From Arthrobacter sp. Soil764 (GTDB taxonomy: Bacteria; Actinomycetota; Actinomycetes; Actinomycetales; Micrococcaceae): a stretch of 64,000 bases of DNA. The first letter of the stretch is position 1; each line of letters starts with the position of its first letter. Both the position numbers and the translations under genes were made by a program. Below, piece after piece: positions 14,987-23,114 of this stretch. The notes beneath the pieces were generated by a model. The model was not told the origin of the DNA, searched no databases, and worked only from the letters and a program-made list of their open reading frames with translations. The stretch lies in assembly GCF_001428075.1 (NCBI RefSeq), contig NZ_LMSI01000024.1, positions 180,684 through 244,683 of the forward strand, given 5' to 3'.

Positions 14987-16264
14987 GTGCAACACTCTGA
15001 AGTCGCTCCCAAGTTCGATCTGGATCTGACCCAACCCGAACCGATGCCGCAGCAAAGCATCGACCGCGCCACCGAGCTCATGCACACCGGCCGGTTGTTC
15101 CGCTACGGCGAAACCGCCCCGGGAGAGCTCAATGATGCTGCACAGCTGGAACGGCGCTTCGCCGAGATGCTGGGTCGACAATTCGCCGCCGGGGTGAACT
15201 CGTGCGGCGCCGCCCTGTTCCTGGCCCTGAGGTCATCGGGAGTCCGACCAGGGGACAAAGTCCTGGTCAACGGCTACACGCTGGCTCCCGTCCCGGGCGC
15301 CATCGAGCACGCCGGCGCCGTGCCCGTCCTTGTCGAGGTGACCGAAAACTGCACCATAGACCTTCAGGACCTCGTGCGGAAAGCCATTGACTCGGGGGCG
15401 CGCACGCTGTTGCTCTCCCACATGCGCGGCCACATCTCCGACATGGACGAGGTCGTGGGGATCTGCGCCAAGCACGAAATCACGCTGATCGAGGACTGCG
15501 CGCACACCCTGGGCGCCTCCTGGAACGGGAAACTCACGGGCACCTTCGGAGCAGCGGCCTGTTTTAGCCTCCAGACGTTCAAGCACATCAACTCCGGAGA
15601 AGGCGGAATCCTCGTCACCGACAACGAAGACCTCGCTGCCCGGGCGATACTCCACTCGGGCAGTTACATGCTTTACGGTCAGCACGCTGCCCGTCCGCCT
15701 GAATCCTCGTTCGAAAAACTGCGAGGCCGGATCCCGAATTACAGCCTCCGATTGAGTGCCTTGGCCGCGGCGTTGGCGCTGCCGCAACTGGATCTGCTCC
15801 CGGGCCGGGCGGAACGCATGAACGCCTCCTACCGGTGCCTGGAGCAACTGTTGCGGTCCGTTGCCGGTGTCCATGTCATCGAGCGGCCGGCCAAGGAACA
15901 ATTCATCGGAAGCTCCCTGCAGTTCCGGCTGCCCGGCCTCAGCGGCGCGCAGATCGCGGACTTCGTCGCTATCTGCCAAGTACACGGGCTGGGGCTGAAA
16001 TGGTTCGGTGCAACCCGGATGGAGGGCTTCACGAGCAGGCCTTCACAGTGGGAGTACGTTGCCAACGCCAAGACCCTCCCGCAAACCGAAAAACTGCTCG
16101 CCACACTCTGCGACATGCGGATCCCGCCGTCGATGGAAGAACAGCATTGCCGGCAGGCAGCACAAATCATCACCCATGCGCTGCGCCACACAATGGGGAC
16201 CGGCGACCGAGGCCATGCAGTGCCCGGAGCCAACAAATCGACCGTAACTAAAGATCAGGAGTGA
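14987..16264 (+). CDS. DegT/DnrJ/EryC1-family PLP aminotransferase, substrate unknown
   Basis: The 425-residue fold-type I aminotransferase has the PLP-binding lysine in FSLQTFKHINSGEGG (Lys199, matching the family K-x-x-TxGEGG motif) and the active aspartate in LIEDCAHTLGA. DegT enzymes normally act on nucleotide keto-sugars, but no sugar biosynthesis genes are near. It stands between a sulfonate importer and an HpsN-like dehydrogenase, three bases upstream of the latter. A role in removing or swapping the amino group of an amino-sulfonate is an inference from position only. The GTG start follows GGAAAGG by about 11 bases. The C-terminal ~35 residues are poorly conserved in style. Confidence 0.82.
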   Translation: MQHSEVAPKFDLDLTQPEPMPQQSIDRATELMHTGRLFRYGETAPGELNDAAQLERRFAEMLGRQFAAGVNSCGAALFLALRSSGVRPGDKVLVNGYTLAPVPGAIEHAGAVPVLVEVTENCTIDLQDLVRKAIDSGARTLLLSHMRGHISDMDEVVGICAKHEITLIEDCAHTLGASWNGKLTGTFGAAACFSLQTFKHINSGEGGILVTDNEDLAARAILHSGSYMLYGQHAARPPESSFEKLRGRIPNYSLRLSALAAALALPQLDLLPGRAERMNASYRCLEQLLRSVAGVHVIERPAKEQFIGSSLQFRLPGLSGAQIADFVAICQVHGLGLKWFGATRMEGFTSRPSQWEYVANAKTLPQTEKLLATLCDMRIPPSMEEQHCRQAAQIITHALRHTMGTGDRGHAVPGANKSTVTKDQE

Positions 16265-16267
16265 GCC

Positions 16268-17575
16268 ATGCCCATCGAGTACCTTAAGCGCGGACAGCCC
16301 GCGATGTTGCCAGACCTTTCCAATACCACGCGCACGGTGCAGGAAATGCTGGGCCGGATGGAAGCCGAGGGTGAGGCGGCCACCCGGGACTACTCCCGGA
16401 AGCTGGATTCATGGAATCCGGAAAGTTTCATCGTCGGCCCCCATGAAATCGCTGCGGCGGAAAAGGTCCTGCCCGAGACGGTAAAGGATGATATCCGGTT
16501 CGCGCAGAAGCAGGTTCGTGAATTCGCGCAGCGTCAGCGCCAATGCTTGCTGGAGTTTGAATTTGAGTCCCACCCTGGCTTGATCGTGGGACAACGTCAG
16601 ATCCCCGTATCGGCAGCAGGCTGCTATGTCCCGGGCGGGCGCTTCGCGCACCTGGCCTCTGCGGCGATGAGCATTGCTACGGCCAAAGCAGCCGGGGTGG
16701 GCCACGTTACTGCATGCTCACCGCCACGGGATAAAAACGGAATCCATCCTGCGACGCTGTTCGGCATGTCACTTGCCGGTGCGGATACCATCCTGAGTCT
16801 GGGCGGTGTCCAGGCCATAGGGGCAATGACTTTTGGTCACTTCACCGGTAAACCGGTGAATTTTCTGGCGGGCCCCGGGAACCGGTTTGTTGCAGAAGCC
16901 AAACGGCTGCTGTTCGGCCGGGTTGGCATCGACGTCGTGGCCGGCCCCACGGAATCCCTCATCATCGCGGACGACTCAGCCGATCCATGGCTCGTGGCAG
17001 TGGACCTGATCAGTCAGGCAGAGCACGGGGCCGAATCGCAGACGATCCTTATTACTTCGTCCCGCCAGGTTGGGCAGGCTGTCCTGGACCTCATCCCTCG
17101 CGCCATCGCCCAACTCCCGGCGGATTCCATCGCTTCCACAGCGTGGGAGAACCTTGGCGAGGTGGCCGTTACCGACACGCGCGAAGAAGCCGCGGCCCTT
17201 GCCGATCAATACGCCAACGAACACGTCCAAGTCCAGGCTGCCGACCTGGAGTGGTGGCTCAAGACGCTGCAGAATTACGGTTCGCTCTTCCTTGGCGAGG
17301 AAACCACCGTCACCTATGGCGATAAGACCTCCGGCCCCAACCACATCCTCCCCACCCGCGGAGGCGCCACCTACACCGGAGGCCTCTGGGTCGGGAAGTT
17401 CATTAAAACGGTCACCTACCAGCGTATGACGCGCCCGGCCAACGACCGCATCGCCCGTGTGGCAGCCCGGATATCCCGAGTCGAAGGCATGGAAGGCCAT
17501 GCCCTCGCCGGAGATGCCCGGCTGGAAAAGTACTTTCCCGGCCAGCCCCTCAACACCAGCGTGCCTGCCCTCTAG
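16268..17575 (+). CDS. hpsN: HisD-family dehydrogenase, probable sulfopropanediol 3-dehydrogenase (HpsN-like)
   Basis: The 435-residue protein belongs to the histidinol dehydrogenase superfamily, with VPGGRFAHLASAAMSIATAKAAGV, ILSLGGVQAIGAMTFG, NFLAGPGNRFVAEAKR, a catalytic QAEHGAESQT with Gln and His ligands, ANEHVQVQ, and the terminal EGMEGHALAGDARLEKYF. No other histidine gene is present, and HisD homologues called HpsN oxidise (R)-2,3-dihydroxypropane-1-sulfonate through sulfolactaldehyde to (R)-sulfolactate with NAD+. The sulfonate context supports that role; true HisD or another alcohol dehydrogenase of this family is the alternative. The ATG follows AGGAG. It is cotranscribed with the aminotransferase. 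Confidence 0.78.
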   Translation: MPIEYLKRGQPAMLPDLSNTTRTVQEMLGRMEAEGEAATRDYSRKLDSWNPESFIVGPHEIAAAEKVLPETVKDDIRFAQKQVREFAQRQRQCLLEFEFESHPGLIVGQRQIPVSAAGCYVPGGRFAHLASAAMSIATAKAAGVGHVTACSPPRDKNGIHPATLFGMSLAGADTILSLGGVQAIGAMTFGHFTGKPVNFLAGPGNRFVAEAKRLLFGRVGIDVVAGPTESLIIADDSADPWLVAVDLISQAEHGAESQTILITSSRQVGQAVLDLIPRAIAQLPADSIASTAWENLGEVAVTDTREEAAALADQYANEHVQVQAADLEWWLKTLQNYGSLFLGEETTVTYGDKTSGPNHILPTRGGATYTGGLWVGKFIKTVTYQRMTRPANDRIARVAARISRVEGMEGHALAGDARLEKYFPGQPLNTSVPAL

Positions 17576-17646
17576 CAGAAAACCCGCTCCCCTACCCGGC
17601 CGATACCACGTCGGGACCGTGAACTGATCGAGAAAGAAGACACACC

Positions 17647-18645
17647 ATGAATCTTGCCAAGATTGCCCGCCGCCGCTACACCGTCGGGAACACCCCGCTT
17701 GAGTTCCTTCCGAACCTCACGAAGCACCTGGGCGGACCACGCATCCATATCAAACGCGATGATCTGCTCGGCCTCAGCTCCGGTGGCAACAAGACCCGTA
17801 AACTCGAGTTCCTGATGGCTGATGCCCTGGCCAAGGGCGCCGACACCATCATCACCACGGGGGCCGTGCAGTCCAACCATTGCCGGCTGACTCTCTCGGC
17901 TGCGGTTAAGGAAGGGCTCAAATGCCGGCTGCTTATTGAGGAACGGGTCGAGGGGTCTTACAGCGAAACCGCAAGCGGCAACAACCTGCTGTTCCGCCTC
18001 CTGGGCGCCGAATCCATCACCCCCGTCCCCGGCGGGACGGACCTGATGGCCGTCATGCAGCAGATGGCGCAGGAGGTCGTTGCTGAAGGAGGAACGCCGT
18101 ACGTCGTCCCAGGCGGCGGCTCCAACGCACTCGGCGCGCTGGGCTATGTTGCCTGTGCCGAAGAGATTCTCAGCCAGAGCTTCGAAGCTGGACTCGACAT
18201 CGACCACGTGGTCTGCGCAAGTGGATCCGGCGGAACGCACGCTGGATTGGTGGCAGGTTTCCATGGTAACCAAAGCGGCATTCCGATTACCGGGATCAGT
18301 GTGCGGGCGGATAAAGGTCCCCAGGAAGCCAAAATTCTCGATCTCGCCCGCCATACCTCACAGCTGGCCGGTGCAGAACTGGAGATCCCGGCAGACCGGG
18401 TGGTCGTCCGCGACGACTTTGTCGGTCCAGGTTACTCGTTGCCGACGCGGGAAATGACAGATGCGATTCAGTTGTTCGCGCGCACCGAAGGCATCCTCCT
18501 TGACCCCGTCTACACAGGAAAGACCGCGGCAGGCCTGGTGGGCCTGATTCAGGAGGGCGCCTTCGCCAAGGACAGCGATGTGCTGTTCGTCCACACAGGC
18601 GGCTCACCTGCCCTGTACGCCTACCCGAACGAAACACTGGGATAA
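17647..18645 (+). CDS. cuyA: Cysteate sulfo-lyase, CuyA-like (PLP beta-elimination)
   Basis: CuyA cleaves cysteate to 2-aminoacrylate (then pyruvate and ammonia) and sulfite. The 332-residue protein is a fold-type II PLP enzyme of the D-cysteine desulfhydrase/ACC deaminase family, with the PLP lysine in SSGGNKTRKLEF (Lys49), the TTGAVQSNHCRLTLSAA segment, the glycine-rich phosphate loop ASGSGGTHAGL, and the end TEGILLDPVYTGKTAAGL. The whole sequence closely follows the pattern I remember for Silicibacter/Ruegeria CuyA, including VGPGYSLPT. D-cysteine desulfhydrase is the alternative, but the sulfonate importer and sulfite-type exporter favour CuyA. It is followed by a racemase after a three-base gap. 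Confidence 0.82.
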   Translation: MNLAKIARRRYTVGNTPLEFLPNLTKHLGGPRIHIKRDDLLGLSSGGNKTRKLEFLMADALAKGADTIITTGAVQSNHCRLTLSAAVKEGLKCRLLIEERVEGSYSETASGNNLLFRLLGAESITPVPGGTDLMAVMQQMAQEVVAEGGTPYVVPGGGSNALGALGYVACAEEILSQSFEAGLDIDHVVCASGSGGTHAGLVAGFHGNQSGIPITGISVRADKGPQEAKILDLARHTSQLAGAELEIPADRVVVRDDFVGPGYSLPTREMTDAIQLFARTEGILLDPVYTGKTAAGLVGLIQEGAFAKDSDVLFVHTGGSPALYAYPNETLG

Positions 18646-18648
18646 TCC

Positions 18649-19413
18649 GTGCAAGCCGTTTCTGAACCGTCCCGGCTGGTAGGAATTCTGGGAGGCATGG
18701 GTCCCTCGGCCACGGCGGACTTCTACACCAAACTGATCGCGCATACCCCCGCCTCCGTGGATCAGGAACACCTGCGTGTAGTGATCTGGGCCGACCCGAC
18801 GGTCCCCAATCGTCAGGAAGCAATCCTCGCTGACGGCCCGGATCCCTCACCCTGGCTCGAAACCGGAATAGGTCAGCTTCTGCGGTGCGGAGCCGAAATC
18901 ATTGTGGTCCCCTGCAATACGGTCCACAAGTACCTCCCGCCGCTCATGGACGGCAAAACCGTTGAGTTCATCAGCATCATCGAGACAACCATCGATTCAG
19001 TCCACCGGCACGCGTTGAGCGGTCCGGTTGGCTTGTTAGCAACTGATGGCGCACTGGCAGCAGGAATCTACCAGGACGCTTTGGCCGAGGCCGGATTCGA
19101 CGTCGCGCTGCCCTCCCCGGAAGAGCAGGCCCTGCTCATGGAGGTCGTTCATCAAGTCAAGGCTGGACTGTCCGGGCCGACCCTGTTGCGGGATATGTAC
19201 TCCGTTCTCGCTTCGCTGGAACAGCAGGGGGCCCGGACGGCCGTTGTGGGCTGCACGGAACTCTCAACCCTGCTGTCAGCCGAAAGCGGCGCCTATCCGG
19301 TGAAGCTGATTGATCCGGCGGTGGAGCTAGCCATTGCAACCGTCAGCAGGGCCGTCAAGCACACATCAGCTGGCCCCGGCCTTGTGGATTCACAACACCC
19401 GACTACCGACTGA
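18649..19413 (+). CDS. Aspartate/glutamate racemase family protein, possible cysteate racemase
   Basis: The 254-residue protein has the two catalytic cysteines of cofactor-independent Asp/Glu racemases, in IIVVPCNTVHKYLP and AVVGCTELSTLL, and the N-terminal GILGGMGPSATADFYTKLI. Its GTG start lies three bases after the cuyA stop, so it is almost certainly in the same operon. Cysteate is a sulfonic analogue of aspartate, and a racemase placed directly behind CuyA would let both enantiomers feed the lyase. That substrate is inference; aspartate or another amino acid cannot be excluded. Confidence 0.8.
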   Translation: MQAVSEPSRLVGILGGMGPSATADFYTKLIAHTPASVDQEHLRVVIWADPTVPNRQEAILADGPDPSPWLETGIGQLLRCGAEIIVVPCNTVHKYLPPLMDGKTVEFISIIETTIDSVHRHALSGPVGLLATDGALAAGIYQDALAEAGFDVALPSPEEQALLMEVVHQVKAGLSGPTLLRDMYSVLASLEQQGARTAVVGCTELSTLLSAESGAYPVKLIDPAVELAIATVSRAVKHTSAGPGLVDSQHPTTD

Positions 19414-19576
19414 TGCGCGACAGCATCTCGCGCACACCACTAGGAGACTCTATGTACCCGGAGGCGCGCCTCCCCTGCCGGCATGGGCACGAGACCACAT
19501 ACCGTTTCCACTGGACGCAAAAGCAGCGCCAAAATCGCCCACCCCACTCAAACTTGCGATGCAGGGGGGACCGGGC

Positions 19577-20647
19577 ATGGTGATAGGTAAAGCAGTCACT
19601 GACATGCCGCTCCACGGGAAATCGGGCCGGAAGTGGGTCCAGCTCCTGCCAGGTCTTGTTGCCTGTGCAATTGCAGTCCTGACTTCGCTGGGAATTCATA
19701 TGCTGATACCAGCACTACCCGCCATGACCGTCGCAGTGGCCCTCGGAATCCTGTCGGCAAATCTTCCGAAGGTCAGGACATACATCCGGGGCCCACTGCG
19801 TCCCGGGCTGAACTTCGCCGCCAAAAGGCTCATGCGCGCCGGAATTGTGGTCTTGGGTCTGAAGCTGAGCGTCATCGACATCCTGGGCTTGGGATGGGCA
19901 ACGTTCGGGATCATTTCTGCTGTTGTCATCTTGGCCTTCGCCGGGACCTACCTGCTTGCGAAGCTCTTTAGGCTCCCGGGCGAGACCCCGCTCTTGCTCG
20001 CCGCCGGATTTTCAATCTGCGGCGCCTCCGCGATCGGCGCCATGGCAGCTGCCCGACGCGCCCGACACACCGACACGCTAATGCCCGTAGCGCTCGTAAC
20101 GCTTTGCGGAACGCTAGCTATCGCTGTTCTGCCCCTGCTAATGGGCCCCTTGGCGCTGGACCCGGTTCAGTTCGGCCAGTGGGCGGGCGCTTCAGTGCAC
20201 GACGTTGGACAAGTCGTCGCTACGGCGCAAATCGCAGGCTCGGCCGCACTCGCGGCAGCGCTTGTGCTGAAACTGACACGTGTCCTGCTGCTCGCCCCCA
20301 TCGTCTTCGTTGCTGGCATTGGAACTCGCCGCATGGCCCGAAAACAGACGCAAGATCCGGACAACGAAGTGGAGTTGGGACCGCTACCCCCACTGGTTCC
20401 CCTCTTCATTATCGGCTTCCTGGCCATGACCGGCCTCCGCTCCCTTGGCATACTCACCCCTGGGATGCTGCAAATAGGGACAACCGTCCAGGACGTACTG
20501 CTGGGATCGGCTCTCTTCGGGTTGGGATCGGCCGTAAGCATCCGGGAATTATTGTCCTCCGGATTGCGCGGGAGCCTCGTAGCCCTGCTCTCATGGATAC
20601 TCATCGCCGCTTTGGGTTACTGGGCCGTGCTGTTGATCTCGCTATAG
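19577..20647 (+). CDS. YeiH/UPF0324-family putative sulfate/sulfite exporter (copy 1)
   Basis: The ~356-residue membrane protein has about ten hydrophobic segments. The family motifs include RPGLNFAAKRLMRAGIVVLGLKLS, AAGFSICGASAIGAMAAA, VALVTLCGTLAI, SVHDVGQVVATAQ and GSALFGLGSAVSIRELL. These Cons_hypoth698 proteins are annotated as putative sulfate exporters, and exporters of sulfite accompany C-S bond cleavage in known sulfonate clusters. I start at the ATG at 19577 with AGGGGGGA upstream; the frame continues open to 19334, but that part does not look like the family. A close homologue ends module 2 (34771-35859). Confidence 0.83.
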   Translation: MVIGKAVTDMPLHGKSGRKWVQLLPGLVACAIAVLTSLGIHMLIPALPAMTVAVALGILSANLPKVRTYIRGPLRPGLNFAAKRLMRAGIVVLGLKLSVIDILGLGWATFGIISAVVILAFAGTYLLAKLFRLPGETPLLLAAGFSICGASAIGAMAAARRARHTDTLMPVALVTLCGTLAIAVLPLLMGPLALDPVQFGQWAGASVHDVGQVVATAQIAGSAALAAALVLKLTRVLLLAPIVFVAGIGTRRMARKQTQDPDNEVELGPLPPLVPLFIIGFLAMTGLRSLGILTPGMLQIGTTVQDVLLGSALFGLGSAVSIRELLSSGLRGSLVALLSWILIAALGYWAVLLISL

Positions 20648-20804
20648 CACCCTGCACCACGACGACGACATTTTCTTCCGTTGATCAATCACTGATTACA
20701 GAACATTTCTTTCTGAAGGTCAGCGAACACCAACACGGAATCAAACACGGACCGTAAGCAAACTCGATTACACGCCCTGATACACAGCATAAAGAAGGAT
20801 TATT

Positions 20805-21686
20805 GTGTCCACGCTCGATACAGCCAATGCATCCCACCCGGCCATTCCCACCGTCACGGGCAGCAGCCGCGTGAAGCGTGGCATGGCCGAGATGCTCAAG
20901 GGCGGCGTCATCATGGACGTCGTCAACGTCGAGCAGGCCCGCATCGCCGAAGATGCCGGTGCCGTGGCAGTCATGGCCCGCATGTCCGATCCCGACATGA
21001 TCGACCAGATCATTGACGCCGTGTCCATCCCGGTCATGGCCAAGGCCCGCATCGGCCACTTCGTCGAGGCCCAGATCCTGCAGTCCCTCGGCGTGGACTA
21101 CATCGACGAGTCCGAGGTCCTGACCCCCGCCGACTACATCAACCACATCGACAAGTGGAACTTCAAGGTTCCCTTCGTCTGCGGTGCCACCAACCTCGGT
21201 GAGGCCCTGCGCCGCATTAACGAAGGCGCGGCCATGATCCGGTCCAAGGGCGAGGCCGGCACCGGCGACGTCTCGAATGCCACCGGACACATGCGCAAGA
21301 TCCGCTCCGAGATCGCCAAGCTCTCCTCCCTGCCTGAGGATGAGCTGTACGTCGCGGCCAAGGAACTGCAGGCTCCGTATGAACTGGTCAAGGAAGTTGC
21401 CGCCGCCGGCAAGCTCCCCGTGGTCCTGTTCACCGCCGGCGGTATCGCGACCCCCGCTGACGCGGCCATGATGATGCAGCTCGGTGCCGACGGCGTGTTC
21501 GTCGGTTCCGGTATCTTCAAGTCCGGCAACCCCGCCCAGCGCGCCGCCGCCGTCGTCAAGGCAACCACCTTCTTCGACGACCCCGACGTCATCGCCAAGG
21601 CCTCCCGGGGCCTGGGTGAAGCCATGGTGGGCATCAACGTCGAGGAGATCTCCCAGCCGCACCGCCTCGCCCAACGCGGATGGTAA
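20805..21686 (+). CDS. pdxS: Pyridoxal 5'-phosphate synthase PdxS with a missing conserved loop
   Basis: PdxS builds PLP from ribose 5-phosphate, glyceraldehyde 3-phosphate and ammonia. The 293-residue protein keeps the catalytic Asp (KGGVIMDVVN), the two Schiff-base lysines (IPVMAKARIGHF and IRSKGEAGTGD) and the phosphate-binding FTAGGIATPADAA and GADGVFVGSGIFKS. However, between AVAVMA and RMSDPDM about 15 residues are absent, where PdxS proteins normally carry the near-universal ERVPADIR loop. No pdxT glutaminase gene follows. The GTG start follows GAAGGA by five bases. Nearby CuyA and the aminotransferase need PLP. Whether this copy is active is open. Confidence 0.85.
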   Translation: MSTLDTANASHPAIPTVTGSSRVKRGMAEMLKGGVIMDVVNVEQARIAEDAGAVAVMARMSDPDMIDQIIDAVSIPVMAKARIGHFVEAQILQSLGVDYIDESEVLTPADYINHIDKWNFKVPFVCGATNLGEALRRINEGAAMIRSKGEAGTGDVSNATGHMRKIRSEIAKLSSLPEDELYVAAKELQAPYELVKEVAAAGKLPVVLFTAGGIATPADAAMMMQLGADGVFVGSGIFKSGNPAQRAAAVVKATTFFDDPDVIAKASRGLGEAMVGINVEEISQPHRLAQRGW

Positions 21687-21972
21687 ACCCGGCAACCAGG
21701 CCGGAAGGGAAGAAAATTGCTCTCCGCCGTCAACTGGCCGGACACGACGCTCATCGAGAACGAGCAAGGCCCCTTCGCAATTCATGGGAAGCGATAACCA
21801 GCGCTCTGCTGGACTCAAAGGTGCTTCAGGCCGGGGCACCGACCAAAGAAGCCAGCGCCCCACCCACGGCCTGCGGTTGGCGAGTAGCTCGCGTGCAGAA
21901 AGCCCGGGATATAGCTGATCCCGCAACGGCCGGCTCCCAAAACTCCAAAAACCAAAACTAGGAAAGGGCACA
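21687..21972. other. 286-base gap between pdxS and ridA without a convincing gene
   Basis: A frame overlapping the pdxS stop (to 21961) has shadow-like composition. In another frame a short run, NWPDTTLIENEQGPFAIHGKR minus its first residue, ends at a stop and looks protein-like, so a gene fragment is possible. No PdxT motif is present. Confidence 0.4.
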
Positions 21973-22458
21973 ATGACTGACCAAGCCACCACGCAGTTCC
22001 ACCACAACATCATCAAAGCACGCCTGAACAAACTCGGATTGAAGCTCCCCGAAGCCCCGCACAACGCTGCAACATACATCCCCGCAATTCGGTCAGGCAA
22101 CATCGTCTACACTTCCGGGCAACTGCCGCTCAAGGATGGTGCCATGGCATCAACGGGCAAGGTAGGTTCCCACGTCACCACTGAAGAAGCTACCGAAATG
22201 GCTCGGATCTGCGTTCTCAACGCACTGGCTGCGGCCGGCGGAGTGGGAGACCTGGACCGCGCCAGAATCCTGAAAGTTACCGGCTTCGTAGCTTCTTCTC
22301 CAGGCTTCAATGCCCAGCCTGCCGTCATCAACGGCGCAAGCGAGCTACTACTGAAACTGTTCGGCGCCAACGGGGAGCACGCACGCTCGGCCGTAGGAGT
22401 AGCCGAGCTCCCGTTGGACGCACCCGTCGAGGTAGAGATCCTTCTCGAACTCACCTAG
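21973..22458 (+). CDS. ridA: RidA/YjgF-family enamine/imine deaminase
   Basis: RidA hydrolyses 2-aminoacrylate-type enamines and imines before they damage PLP enzymes. The 161-residue protein has the substrate-binding arginine in ARSAVGVAELPLDAPVEVEIL (Arg105 equivalent) and the IRSGNIVYTSGQLPLKDG strand pair. It is about 30 residues longer than typical RidA, mainly at the N-terminus and a central helix, so it belongs to a longer subfamily. AGGAAAGGG precedes the ATG. CuyA-type beta-elimination releases exactly the compound RidA handles, so its presence here is functionally coherent. Confidence 0.85.
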   Translation: MTDQATTQFHHNIIKARLNKLGLKLPEAPHNAATYIPAIRSGNIVYTSGQLPLKDGAMASTGKVGSHVTTEEATEMARICVLNALAAAGGVGDLDRARILKVTGFVASSPGFNAQPAVINGASELLLKLFGANGEHARSAVGVAELPLDAPVEVEILLELT

Positions 22459-22648
22459 CGGTTCGACAGGGAGCATCCTGGCTGACCGGCGGACAACGCT
22501 GCCGAAAAATTGGAATTATCTAGACGGCAGGAGTGGCACGGGGCCCCAGGGGTGGCTGGACGTCGCAGATAGTGACGCTACGTGAACCTGCGTGTCCCCC
22601 CGTTTCTGTTTCATTGAACGGGTGGATGTAACTCCCTAGGGTGAAGCA

Positions 22649-22968
22649 ATGACCAGTTCGAAGCAGGGGATAACCCACAGGGCGGCAGACGAAAGTGCTG
22701 TTCCGCAGCAGAAGTTTGCCATCGAGACCGCTCTGGCCATTGGGCTGGTCCTGCTGATCACTTTGGGCGCCATCGTGGCATCCGCTGTTTCCGGCAACAC
22801 TGAGGCGATTAAATCGGCGCATTCCATCGAGCTGATGCTGGGCTCTCTCGACAAGGTCAGTTTCCCCGGTCCACCTATGCCGGTCCCGGGGAGATTTTCC
22901 TAGCAGCGTTCGTGGGCAGCATTGCGGTCAGCGCCGAGACGCTTTTCCCATGGTTCAGCAGCCACTGA
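22649..22968 (+). pseudogene. Frameshifted small membrane protein
   Basis: The first frame (22649-22903) encodes a hydrophilic start, a long membrane helix (IETALAIGLVLLITLGAIVASAV) and an amphipathic region up to LDKVSF. The coding pattern then moves to the -1 frame, which reads YAGPGEIFLAAFVGSIAVSA, with a second membrane helix, and ends FPWFSSH before a stop at 22966-22968. The original product was probably about 105 residues with two membrane segments. The family was not recognised. A sequencing error at the C-run near 22863 would give the same picture. Confidence 0.45.
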
Positions 22969-23114
22969 GGGCTTCTAAAACCGTGGTCATTGAGACCGCC
23001 TACACCGGGGAGCAGAGCAGCGTAAAGGCGATGGAATTAGAGGGAAGTTCGTTGTCGAAATCACGGCGTGCTTAGGATCATAAAAACAGATCTTCCCGTA
23101 TTTATGCCCCATTG

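Noticed and set aside
16268..17575. Histidinol dehydrogenase of histidine biosynthesis
   Set aside because: The family matches, but no other his gene is near and the operon is sulfonate-related; the HpsN role is preferred.
20685..22103. Minus-strand frame of 472 residues over pdxS
   Set aside because: Antisense to an unmistakable PdxS and rich in Gly/Asp/His without recognisable motifs.
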